Source: Protonemura montana (taxonomy: Eukaryota; Arthropoda; Insecta; Plecoptera; Nemouridae). From it: 64,000 nucleotides of DNA. Under the pieces are notes generated by a model. It saw only the letters and a list, made by a program, of their open reading frames with translations. It was not told the origin of the DNA and did not search any database. Location of the stretch: assembly GCA_947568835.1 (NCBI GenBank), contig OX387603.1, forward strand, positions 10,227,943 through 10,291,942, in the 5' to 3' direction. Of this stretch, positions 1-12,300 are shown one piece after another. The stretch's first letter is position 1. Each line of letters starts with the position of its first letter. The position numbers and the translations under genes were made by a program.

Positions 1-190
1 GTGTTCTCAAAATTCAATTTGACGATTGGCTTGCTTGTGAAACAACTAAACTGATATCTAAGAGTTTTTCATAAACCTTTGTTGTGGAAATAATGGTTGC
101 GATCGATACAAGTTTCTACAACTAGCGGTGAAGTGGTAGTTGCATTGATACAATTGTCCAAAACGTCAGCCAAACTGACGTTCTACTTAC

Positions 191-362
191 CCACGTGCCC
201 GTAGCCACAACACCTCACGACCTCATCACGACCCTCCAACCTCTTCCTCACGACGTCGACCATCCGATAGAACGATGGCAACGGCAGGGAAACGTCATAC
301 TTGTACACGTATCCGTCGACAAGCAACCCGGCCGAGATGCTCTCTCTGACCGCCCACGCGAC
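191..362 (-). CDS. D2HGDH: D2HGDH alternative exon B (second of a tandem exon pair)
   Basis: 172 nt (57 codons + 1 nt), acceptor TTCTAACTGTCCTACCGCTAG with a good branch point and pyrimidine tract, donor GTGG|GTAAGT. It encodes [27 protein letters not shown] and ends CCGYGHVG. A hand alignment to exon A gives about 26 identities in 57 positions, and both exons have the same entry and exit phase. This copy keeps Lys at the human 401 position and has Ser at the 390 position, so it is the more canonical version. The frame is unbroken and both splice sites are intact. Confidence 0.85.
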
Positions 363-3300
363 CTAGCGGTAGGACAGTTAGAAGCTTTTACTCACCAAGA
401 TGGCCGAATCCACACACTCGGATTGCCGTGCTTCCGGCGAGGCGTTCGGCGAGACGCGGTACGAGCGAATAGAAGTCCAACATTGGTAGAGAGACGTCGT
501 ACATGTAGAAGAAGCCGTCGGCTACGAAGCCATCCGGGATTCGTTCACGCAGCTCCCACATGCGCTGGAATCGCATGCGTCGTGGTTTGATTGTGTTTAA
601 CGACGCAATGTTTTGACTGGCCCTGTAGCACTGGTCTAGCGTTAGTTTATGAATGGGTTATGATGAGGATAATGTTAAATCGAACTGAAACTAAAAATGG
701 GGACGGGAAACTCGAAGCCCGCACGTAGCCTACTTCTGTCGAAGAGCAATAAGGGGGACGTTCCTTCCGAGTATGGTAAAACTAAAAACAACTCAAACAA
801 CACCCGCGATAGGTGGAGATCGGGTTTCAAGTCCGCGTTTGGGCATCAATTTTTGAGACGGTTATAGTGTTGTTAATAATAAAATACCCCGCGCATTGCA
901 AGCGTTTGCAATGTAAAGAAGATTTCATCCTAATACAGTAACGAATCCAACGTCAAATTGGAGTTATTCGAGTTTGACAGGTTGTGACGTGATATAGCGT
1001 TACTAGAATCAGAGTGACTGTGAGTATTCACAGCCTCGTGGTTCTACTCCTTGGAGAACTGTCATTCTCATCAAATATACTAAAATCGTCTCAAAAAGCC
1101 AGCGTCCAAATAGCTCAATGGTTCAGAGCAACACCCGCGATAGGTAGAGATCGGGGTTCGAGTCCGCGTTTGGGCATCAATTTTTGAGACGGTTATAGTG
1201 TTGTTAATAATAAAATAATAAAACAAGACTCCTCTTTGAAAACAATCCCTTTGGCAGACAGCAGACAACATGGATTCTAACGACCACTATTATCTTTAGC
1301 AGAAAATATCCGCGTTTTGGGTCAATTCGAGGGCTTTACGTCAAAACTGTAGGTATTATGACGAGGACATGTTTTATTGAGGCACCATGGCACGACTGAC
1401 CCTCCGAATATCTAGTATTTTTTAATTATGTCCACGACTTGCAAAGGTCCAAGCAGTAGCATATCAAAGTTGATTGATTGAGTTTTTGGGTTTGGCGACG
1501 TACTGTTTTGACAAAGCGCCTTGTGACGCTGGTCTAACGGCGTTAGTGAATAAATGGATGATGATGATACCGAGGATTAAGATAAACTTAACAAGATGAA
1601 CCTTAACGGGAGGAAATACCATGTGTATGATGGTCACCCATCCAATGATCAGTGATCATAACAACAACCTGTGGATCCAGCACGCTAAATCATTCGGCCA
1701 AAGATATCATAGTCAATCAATCATCGTATTAATTTAAAGCAAACCCTTTAGAGCAAAACCTCTTACTGGGAGTAAGACACTGGCATCCTTGTTTTGTGAT
1801 AATAATCAGCTTCTTGTCCAGAGATGTAATTTGATAACGACAGGACATGGTACATAGTCCGATACAAAAAAATTTACCAACCATTGAAAGGTAATTTTCA
1901 ATCGTATAAAAACTGTTGTCGAAAATAATTTTTTTAACATTCTTATAAATACTTGAGGTTCTTGGAGTCTGTCCTTGTCCTTGCGATCAAAAGGTAAAAC
2001 AATCCAGAGTTTATAACCGGCTTTTTATCGTACAACCGCCCGTTTCTTGAACGCTTTCCAATACTACACAGCTCGGGTCTTGCTCATCTCACTGTCTCAT
2101 TGATTATCGCAGGCCAAAATCTCCTTTGATGTTTCCAATTGAATGGTTTACAAAGTTTAAGTGGATAAGCCAGGGTGAAACCGATTGAAAGCTTAAGATC
2201 TCCCTAGGGATATCTTATGGGTACATATCTGCATGTTTCTTCAATAATTCTCAAATGATTATAAATACATAAACCCAAGAAGCTCAACAAGAAAAATACC
2301 CTCTCAGTAGTTCCTCACGAGGAGAAAGGAAGACTATGGTCGAGTGCCGATCAGGGCTACAACGTCTCCCAATCCAGCAGTGCCCAGAGTGGATCACTGC
2401 AGCGGTCCAATAATTACAAGCACATCTTGATGAAACCAGCAGACCACGCAAGTCAGTTTGAGCACGGAGATTTCTATCTAAAGCTGGAGAGGTTAGAAAA
2501 ATATCTCTTCAGGTTACCAGAAGATGTGGGTTTCACCCGAAGATACAGCCAGCCAGCCAGCCAGTTTGGGCCACGACTAAGTATGCAATTAGAAGCGAGA
2601 TGCTCTCCGAAAAGAATGGCTAGGATTACGGTGCTGCTGAGGTAGCCTGTCACGATGGAGTCAAGACCCGTGGGTGCTGCCACAGGATGTGATCGATTTC
2701 TCAACGAAAGAGTACGATCCTTCTGGAAACGCTGCTCAGCAACAGGAAATGGGAGACATTGACGTGTTAAATGGACCTGTTACTCGACACATGCAGTTCG
2801 AAGGAAGAATCTGATGGGCAAGCGAGTCAGCTCTTCAAAAATATACATTCTCTTGAGGGATATGATATGACAGTGGAGGATAACGCCATACAGCAGCAGC
2901 AGCAACAGAAGGTGGGTGATAATCTTGACTCCATCGAGATGGCAAGCAACGAAACATGTCCATCACAAGCTCCCGATAATGAGCCACCGAAAAACAAGAA
3001 GTCGACAAAGTGGAATAGAGTGAAACGTCTATATTTCTGCCTGGTGCCATGGGCACCAGGCGCGGACGGAAGGCCGCGGACGGAAGGCCAATACAAAAGA
3101 TGAAAATGCTTTGCAGGAAGTCAGGGACAATATGTCTCCGGCTTACTGGTTGGATTCTCTACTCTGAAAAACCAACTCACGGGGAATGAATCATATAAAA
3201 AAAAAAGAAAAATAATAGAAAACAGAAAATCAAGACATAAAAAAAACAATGGTTTTAATTTTTACGACTTCACTGGCTCTCATTTATCACTCCTACAAAA

Positions 3301-6300
3301 CAAACAATATAGATTTCTGGATCGCCCATTTTAAACTAAACAGTCTTAATCACCTTTCCCAGAAAGTCAACGATGAAACAAATGTCATTATGGTTATGCC
3401 GTTGTGGCTTAAAAGAACAAGACCAACAAACTACTTGACTTGAAATACCATCGCACCCACCTACGAAGAAAAATTGCATACCTACCTACGATCACGTTAA
3501 AACGCCAAAAAGCCCTTAAGCTAAAACAGCGTGCAACGAATGGCACTTTTTTAGGCCGCAGGGTAAAAGAAAACAGGGCCGACAATTAAATCGATGTTTA
3601 CCATCAGAAAAAAAAACACCTACGAAGGAGAATCCCAGACCAACGATAAAATTAAGTCTCTACTTACTTACTTACTTACTCTACTTACTTGACCCTACAT
3701 CAGTCATTAGGTTAACCACTTTATATGACAGCTATTGACTTGGTTGTCAGCCCGACAGTACTGAAATCCTCACAGTGGGAATTTAATGGCACATTACCAC
3801 AAAAACCTTCAACATGGAAAAGATGCGTTACCTAGTTGATGGTACGAATGCTCGCTAGCACTAGTTATCTCCTTACTTACCCCCATAACTTCATTTAAAC
3901 CAAAAGCATCCATGAATTGTGACATCAAGACTGAACTACCGTCGCATCCAAAAATCCCCACCAACTCTGTCGTAAAATCGACGTCAGACTCACTTGAATG
4001 CGCGACGGCTCGCTAGCTAATACGGCGTCTTCGACATCGCCTCGAGACATGGCCGCCTCTAGGAAAGCTGTCATCTTTGCTTCGTCGTGGTCGGTGTTAG
4101 CGCCAGCCGTCTCTACCAGCATGTAGAAGGGGTAGCCGGCGTCGAGGGGAGAGCGCAAGCCCAGGTTGATTGTCGATGCCTCCAGACTCAGCCGATCCAT
4201 CATCTCGCAGCTGGAGAGAATCTCGCCGAGATCGCGACGAGCGGCTTGGAATGTGGACAGTACGTCGTCGAAGGACTTCAAACCTGGGATGAGGTTGAGA
4301 AGTCGATGCATTTAAGTTATCTAAGCCATGCAATATACATAAGTAAGTGATGTAAGTGATGTTAAAAAATTTGTGGATCCTTGCCAAATATATATCTCTG
4401 CATAAAACTTGGCCATTACTTGGTTATGTACCTATCAAATTAATTAATAATTTACCGAGGAAAGCAACATGAATTGCTGGCGGGCTGACTGGGCAGTGAA
4501 CTGCAACCTGGGTGACAAGTCCGAGAGTCCCCTCCGAGCCAATGAACAGGTGCTTCAGATGGTAGCCAGTGTTGTCCTTCTTCAGCCCGCTCAGGCAGTC
4601 TACTACCTCGCCGTCGGCGCGGACCTAGAGGAAAGCGTCTCTCTGATACCAATTCGGTTGACAGGTGCTATATCTAGAGTATCTTAAAACCAAATGGAGA
4701 CACTGTACGGGTTCTACCAGAGAACTGTGGAACTGTTGGGCTTAAATTTAGTCAGTGGCACAGCGCTGTTAAACTGACTGATAAGCAAAAAAGCCTCCAA
4801 CACTTGGTAACGGCTGAGACCACCCGATGGCGCTCGCGGCTGTCATTTATATCAAACCTCAAAATATTGAGACGTGATATTTCAGTCGTTGACATTTGCA
4901 TTTATCAAGCATTTATTTGTCAGGCATTTATCGTTTATCAAGGCATTTATGATAATTTTTCGCGAAGAGTTAAAAAAGTTAAAGTTAGGACTCTGACTCA
5001 ACCTGTAAAACCAATGGTTGTACACAGCTCGAATAGGGTTAATTGACCATCCTATCTGTTACAAATGGGAGATGACCTTAACGGTCGGCTTCTCCGACGG
5101 CCTATGACGTGTTTAACATTGAGATGTTGTGATGAGCTTTCTTTCTCTGTATATATGGACCTATGGTCAAAAACCATTCCCTTATCGTCCAGTCATTCTT
5201 GTGTCGTTCAACACCACAAATCATCCAACTTACCGCCTCGACTCCAAGCACCGAGCCTTGCAGACTACCGTAGCGCAGCAATCGTATGCCACCGGCGTTG
5301 GTCGAGACATTGCCACCGATCTGGCAGCTACCTTTGGCACCCAAGTCCAGGGGCATGAGCATCCCGTGCGCAGCCAGTTGCTCTTCTAGAGCAGCCAGCA
5401 CGCAGCCAGCTTGGCAGATCATCACGCCTGCGAAAAACCGTCGATGCAATGGAGGTAAGGAATATTTGAGTGCGCAGGAAGATTGTTGTTGGCGCAGGAT
5501 CTCTCGAATAAAACGGTACTTTTCGGTGTATGTCGATCTTACAAATGTAAATCAAATGGGAAGAATCCTCTCCATGTTCGCTAGCAATATCGATGACTTC
5601 CGAACTATAGCATCCTTTGGTTCATCAAAAGAGTTGCCCTCGTTGTAACATGGGGTTCAGCTTCGAACACAAAATATCAAAGTCATCTCCTCATTGGTAT
5701 TTCTCAGGATCTAAAAAGTCACCTACGCATTCACCGACTCCTTAAGATTCTTTACATATAAATATACATATTCACTGAAATAAGAAAATTAAAAAACTGG
5801 GTGTTCAGTACGTGTAATCTGATTTAAATTGCAAACGCTTGAAATGCGTGGGGTATCGATTGAAAATCATAATTTTGCAATAAATATTGATAAATGAGCA
5901 GTGCTCAACCATGCGATGCTATACCGCGTTACCACATGCTCACTTTTTTGTAAACACTTGGAAAATGGGAGACCTCTTTGCAATTAATTGAGGCTAATAA
6001 TACCTAATACTACCTAATCATTACCTGAAAGAATGCCTAACATTTATTTATTGGAATTTTCTTAGTCACGTCGTCGACAACCCTCTACGCGATAGGTACG
6101 TAGAGCAAGTATACGATGCATCTCCACTCCCCCTGCATATTTTGGCGTTTGGTCTCGGCCTCCCCAAGGGGAAATTCTTTGCGTTGTCGCGGGGAGAGAG
6201 TGCAGACAATGTTAGATGGACACCACGAGGGGTGAAAGTCACTTTCGAATTTTGGTCGGCTATCACTGTCACTCGATGAGATGTACAAACAAAGGTGTAT

Positions 6301-9300
6301 CAGTTGGAAAATAAGAAATCTTGTAAAAAAATCTTACTGAGAAAAGTTATTATTTGTGAGATAATGAGTGATGATGTGATGTTGGAAAAGAGATAGTACT
6401 TTTTTTACTCTTATTTATATGTGTATTGATGTTGATGTTGATGTTGATGTTTTTTTATTTGCTCTTGGATCACATATAGATACAGTCAATGATATGAGCT
6501 CGTCAAGTAATATAATAATAATAAAATCGATGTCTTCCTAAGATAAGTCTTCACTAAGATAAATATTAATAAATATAAACATAACTGGTATAAACCGAGC
6601 GATTAGGCTGGTTGGAAACACGGGTTAAGCTACGAGGTTAAGCAACTGTGCGTTTTTAACCAGGTATTGGATGGGTGATCAACTTATGACCAGTTCTGCC
6701 CTTGTCTTTCCTTGTCTATCAACGATGAGTGGAGAAATTATGTTGCTTGTACTGTACCGCACCTATATTCAGTTCAGATCTTAAATCCAATCAATCGTAT
6801 ATGCTCTTCGACAGGAGTGGGCTACTTGCCGGCACCATATTTCCGGACTTCCCTTCTAGGCTAGGTAAGGTTAATCATAATCTACAACGTCCCCCACTCA
6901 TTCACCGACTCCATAAGACCCGTACCACAGGGTCCCTTGTCAAAAAAGTGTGTCGCTAAATACAACGAATCCAATCAAATTAAATCCGGGATCGAAACTT
7001 TGCCATTCTAATCCCATTTTGCAACCCCTCGGAAAATTGTTCTCCTGTCATTGGTAATTGATTTGATTAGTGGAGTTTAGCGACGCCCTAAAAACAGGGT
7101 CTGTGACACTAGTCAAATAGCGTCGGTAAATGTGTGGATGATGATGATGAGGAGGATGATGAACCTAACCTAACCTAACCTAGAAGGGAGAAAGAGAACC
7201 CCAATGCCAGCACGTAACAGCTACTCCTGTCTACAAGCACTTAAAGGACCACCGGCTTAACGTCCCTTCCGAAGGACGAAACAACGCGAACAACAGGATT
7301 CCTCTACCAATGCTAGCTGTCGAGAGTTTGATAAGCAAGACGAGTGAAGTTTCTGTACTAACTTTCATTCCTCCAACCTCTCTCCCAAACAGAACTGGTC
7401 GTGTGTATGATGATCACCCACCCAATACCTGACTCAGCGCAGTGTTGCTTAACTTCGGTGATCTCACGAGACCCGGTGTTTCCAACACGATAAACCGTTC
7501 AGTCTATGGTATAAAGAGCTCAGACTAGATGAGATTAAAATAAACATAGGATGCACATTAATACCCCCACCCGTCTCTCTATCCCTTCACAACCAAATAT
7601 CGTAATGTTAATTCGAGCCATTCATGGATCGATGACGCAGTTATGTCATGTAATCCGATTGCTTGGGCAGATATTGGTCAACGGTCGGCACCCCTCCAGT
7701 TCAAACATCCCCACCCCTAGTCGCGCTCCCCTCCCCCCGGACCCCGTCCACAATCAGCGTCCCCCTATGATTCGCGACAGCCAGCTGGAAGGGATCAGGG
7801 CTCGAACCCCGTACTGCAACGCGATCATTTCCCTTCCTTTCTCAGGGTTTAGTTTAATAGTAAATAAACGCCGTGTCAAGGTGGAAAGGTATAACAACTG
7901 CTGGGAGTGCTAGATGTCTGTTCGGTTAACTTGCATTTTTTCCTCTACACTAATTTGAAATTTTAATTTGGACCGACTTTTAATTAGTAGGTATAGCTAA
8001 TTGAAGTTGAGACAAAGGACATATATTAGCCGAGGATTTAGTAACATGAATTCCATGACATCTAGCTTGGATTCATTCCCTTGCTCTGTAGGCACGATAT
8101 GGTACTCCCAATGATTTCAAAACCTATCGAAGACCTATTTATGTAATTTGCAAATATATTAATGTCTTTTCGTAAGTGTGACAAGTAGACCAGAAAATCG
8201 CTCTGTATCAGTATTGTATTAGCGTGAAAACAGTATATAGTACACACACTCGACTACTTTAGTACTGATATTGACTGATAACTATGAGACTGATAATGAT
8301 ATAGTTGGTGTTGCATAACAATTTGATTAGAAATTGAAGTGTCGGTTTTGGGTGGCAGAAACCGTCACAGACCTAAAAAATTCAAGAACCAAGCCGCATT
8401 GAGTAGGTTTACTTGTTTTAAAGATGCCAGTAATCCAGGTAAAACATGGAAAACATTAGAGCCCCAATTTTTCCTAGTATATCATGACTGCATAATCATA
8501 ACCGCAACTACCACCTACATCACTGGCTAAATTAAACTTGTCAAATTCTCTACCTAGCCCACAGGTGGTTTCTACTTGTCCTAAAAACAGACGACGCTCG
8601 ACGCCGCCCGTGTAGCAGTCAGTCTCTCTGACACGGCGACCAGAAAGTGCAGATCGATTCCGAATAAGGGGACGGACCCTTCCTGATGCCCCATCTCGCT
8701 TTACTGCATTGTGCAGGCGGCACTGAGAGACCCCCTCCCTGTAGCTCTCTCTCTCTCTCTCTGTATCACTGGGGCTGAGAGGGCTAGTGCATGTCAATTC
8801 TTTGTCCTGGCTACATGGGGTAGGGGTGGGGGAATAGGTCGTCGCTTCATGAACTAAAGGGGACGCCGTCAAGTGGCCCACTTAACGAAGAAGCGTCGTA
8901 AAACCACTCATCTTGACAAATCAAAACTCTATTCTCGAACCCTAGAGGGAAATTTGTTGACAATGTTCCTAAAAATGCCCGCTAACGTTTTTATTTACGG
9001 TCAGTTCCTTAATTATTTATGTATGTCATTTTTTCATTTTATGGCGAGTGGTCAGTTCTTAATTGGTGTCTAGTTAGCCTGGATAGTCATAAAACGCCCT
9101 CGTTAATCTAGGAACACGGTCGTGTTGACGGTAACTGCCAACCTTTCTTCCCAAAATTGACCCGTTTTATAATCTCTTCGCTCATTTTAGTAAATAGTGA
9201 TCTAGCATCCAATTAACGCAAATGGTCAAATTCCCACGCCTCGAATCCCATGCCAATTGCCCCTGAACTGATAAACATACCACCGCGCCAACGTCTTGTT

Positions 9301-12300
9301 CTTACATTTGACGCGACTGTCTAGACTCCTTCAGTCCTTTTGCTTCTGCGCTCTAGCCACGTCGATTCACCCCACTAGAAAGGAAGGGGTGCTAAACAGC
9401 ACACAGTTCATTTCACTTCGCCTTTCCATCACTACCCCCGTGTCGAGGGAGCGCCCCCAGGGGGAGGGTGGGGGGTGGCCACTGATCAGGGGAACACGGA
9501 GAGGGTGGCTCTTTATAAGCGAGCCGTCTCATCACGGACCTCCCTTAATTGAGACGAGTGCGACGTCGTGGGGAGAGAAGCTAAGGGAGGCCACGCGAAA
9601 AAATGTCGCCTAACTGCGTTTAGGGGATGTGCGGTGGTAATTTGTTGATGGGGGCTGTTTGTTTTTTTTAATCTTTTTAATGGCGGACTACGATTTTGCG
9701 TGGGTTACAATGGCTGATGTATTTTTTTTTTTTATAAATGCAGCTGTGGCGGGCTGAGAGTTGATGATTGATGCATGACTGGTAAGAGTTGGGATGATGA
9801 AGTGAAAGTTGGATCTTAGGGGTATGGTGGGGGTGACTTATTGTTGCATTGACGTGCGTTGGGGTGGATTGTACGTGAAAGCAGATTGAGTGAGATGATG
9901 GTATCTTCTCAAGAAGCGAGTCTTAGCTAAAGAAAGTCTCGAGAAGGTTTCGTTCGTTGTACACCAAGGGCATCTTATGTGCATAGAAATAGAATTGGAA
10001 TGGGTGCAACTGGATGAAGGAAAATAGGTATTTTAATTTAAAGAAAAAAACGTATGCATTTATAATAAGTATGTAACGGATCTCAAGGAATGTCAATGGA
10101 AATATCATGGTGGGCAAATATCACTGTCCAATTCGAGGATAAAATCCACTTTTACCACAATTTCCCAACAAAAATGGTATTTGATCATGAGCTAAATCAA
10201 GAAATCGGAATCACAACAAAGAAATGATTGTTTATCTTTTATTGCACTCACTGTCATTGATCATGTCTTGTTAGTGCCATTAACCACCTTCATGTCTGCG
10301 CTACCAGGAAGAGAACGAAGCCTCTGGTTGTGTGAGACTTTCGACTGACATTGAAGACATGTTTCCGAGTGCTTAATGTGACTCATCGACAGGGCGTCAC
10401 TTTGCGATACGGTCATACCTACTTTGTCTTTGAATTGTGAAACCAAGCGTCATTGCGGATTTCCAATGAGCGTTCATAAGCTTGTTCATGGCAATTAGTA
10501 GCATGACAATATAGGTTGATGATAATTAATTCAGAGAGGCAATACCGATACTAAAAGGGCAGTTGGCACATAGGAGTACTTCCAAGAGGGAAAAATGCTG
10601 ATTCACAACTTATATTTCATATACATTTATCAAATATGGATTACAGTCCTGAGGATGTTTGCGCCATCGCAGACGAAAAGTCGGCACCGACCATGGTCCT
10701 TTTTAGGATCGAAATAAACTCAATACAGAAGAAAACCGTTACCACAATCAACATCAAACCAAGGCTTTGAACCACTTTTACAATCAAGCCTGAATTAGTA
10801 GATTTCTGAGCATGCGAATTCTAGCCCATATTTATTTTTAAGTGTTGATTACTGTACCTGAGAGAGGATCAATGCTGACAACGCGGTTCATCAGCGATGT
10901 GGAGACGACAACCTCGTCGAAGACGGGCACGGAACCCCCCACGAGGCCGGTGTTACCCCCTTGAGGACACACAGCAAGACGGCGCCCGTTGCAGTGGCGC
11001 AGGATCGCGGACACCTCCTCCGTCGTTTTCGGCTTCAGGACCAGCTTGCTCGCTCCTGCGGAAAAAGAACGCCAATATTCGATTGCATCCTTTGAGTGTG
11101 TAGTTAGTCAAGAGACTCGGCGCTATTGGCAACCTGTCTATTGGTCATATTGGTAAACTCAAAAAATCCTCGCGAAAATTACCGACCGAAAACATACTAT
11201 ACCGATAAAATGGTGCCTGAAATTCAGACAAGATTTGGGTCTAAGAAACTTTTGCTGCTTAAAGAAGCACAGATAAGTAGGCTTGATCTTTGAGGGCTTG
11301 CCCCAAGAAAATGTGGCAGTCAGTGAAATGTTTGAGCTAGATCTACAAGTTTGAGTTGAAATTGGGTACTTAGAAGAAGAGACTTAACAAATGGAAGAAA
11401 CTTTTTTTTTTTTTAACTGGTTATGGCTGTTTTGTCGGTCTTTCGGTTGCGGCGCCCTTAGGCAACATTGCCTGGCGCGCGAAATCTGTCACAAATATTA
11501 TATGATCTATGTGTGGTGTTTAACGACGCACTCTTTAATATACGGGCCTTAAAGGTTTGGTCAATAAAGTTGTTGAATAGTAAGGGTGTTGTTGAACCCA
11601 ACTTGTAGCGATAAGGAGAAACGGGGAACCTAGTGGCGACATGAAACGTATTCTAGTCACATTAGCACCAAATCAAAGCACCACTGACCGAACGTCCTCT
11701 CCGAAGAAAGGTATACAACACGAGTAACAAGGTGCCGTCGATGCTTAGCAATTGGTGGCTGAAGATTTTCCCCCTCCTAAACTCCTTCTTAACAGGGATG
11801 TAATTGTTATTGGTCATCCATCCAATACATGACGCAGTGAAGAGTTGCTTAACTTAGAATTACAGTAAAAAAATAGTTTGTTGTCAACAGGATAATAGTT
11901 TGTGATATAAAGACAGTTAAATTCTTAAAACTATAATCATCTAATGTGACTCAGTATTTCTGACGCGCAATACCGATATGTATAAGGAAAGAATTCATAT
12001 TATTTACAGGATAAGACTCCCTCCAATCAGATAAATTTACCACACAATTTAAAGTAATTCTTCAGCAAACAAACGGGTAAATATTGCTTGAAGATGTTGT
12101 GATCGACCATCTAGAGTGGTGAAATTCTTGATTGTAATCCAACAAATTGAAGTGACGCCAACTCAATTTGACCACATTTTGTTTAAAATTGAACTTAGAT
12201 TCTTTTTTTAGTTGAAAATTGCTTTGAGATCGTTTTTTAGTCCTGAAGACAATCAAAAAACATTAATTCTTTAAAACGATCGTAAGATAGTTAACACTTT

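Larger units (their letters stand above)
5428..10857 (-). other. long D2HGDH intron
   Basis: 5.4-kb intron between the second and third visible exons. It contains an inverted SINE pair (6588-7518), short microsatellites, a C/G-rich block near 9440-9480 and a repeat fragment at 10640-10775. I see no exon in the remainder; the open frames there are short and without family motifs. Confidence 0.6.

Noticed and set aside
1100..1178. Genuine tRNA gene
   Set aside because: Acceptor, D and T arms pair, but the anticodon stem fails and a second diverged copy with the same 3' tail shows it is a SINE-type repeat.
5102..5233. Extension of the D2HGDH exon past 5234 as one long ORF
   Set aside because: A strong donor (GCG|GTAAGT) and the exact phase match to the next exon mark the exon end; the extension has no similarity.
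7164..7185. CCTAACCTAACCTAACCTA, like the arthropod telomere repeat TTAGG
   Set aside because: It is a short part of the SINE body, recurring in degenerate form in other SINE copies, not a telomeric tract.
10645..10690. Possible hammerhead ribozyme (CTGAGGA ... GAAA)
   Set aside because: The core words and a stem II are present, but there is an extra base before stem II, no NUH cleavage triplet after stem III and no closing stem I; the related locus lacks the core.
12085..12130. 18S rRNA-like GTGGTGAAATTCTTG
   Set aside because: The similarity covers only about a dozen bases and does not extend on either side.
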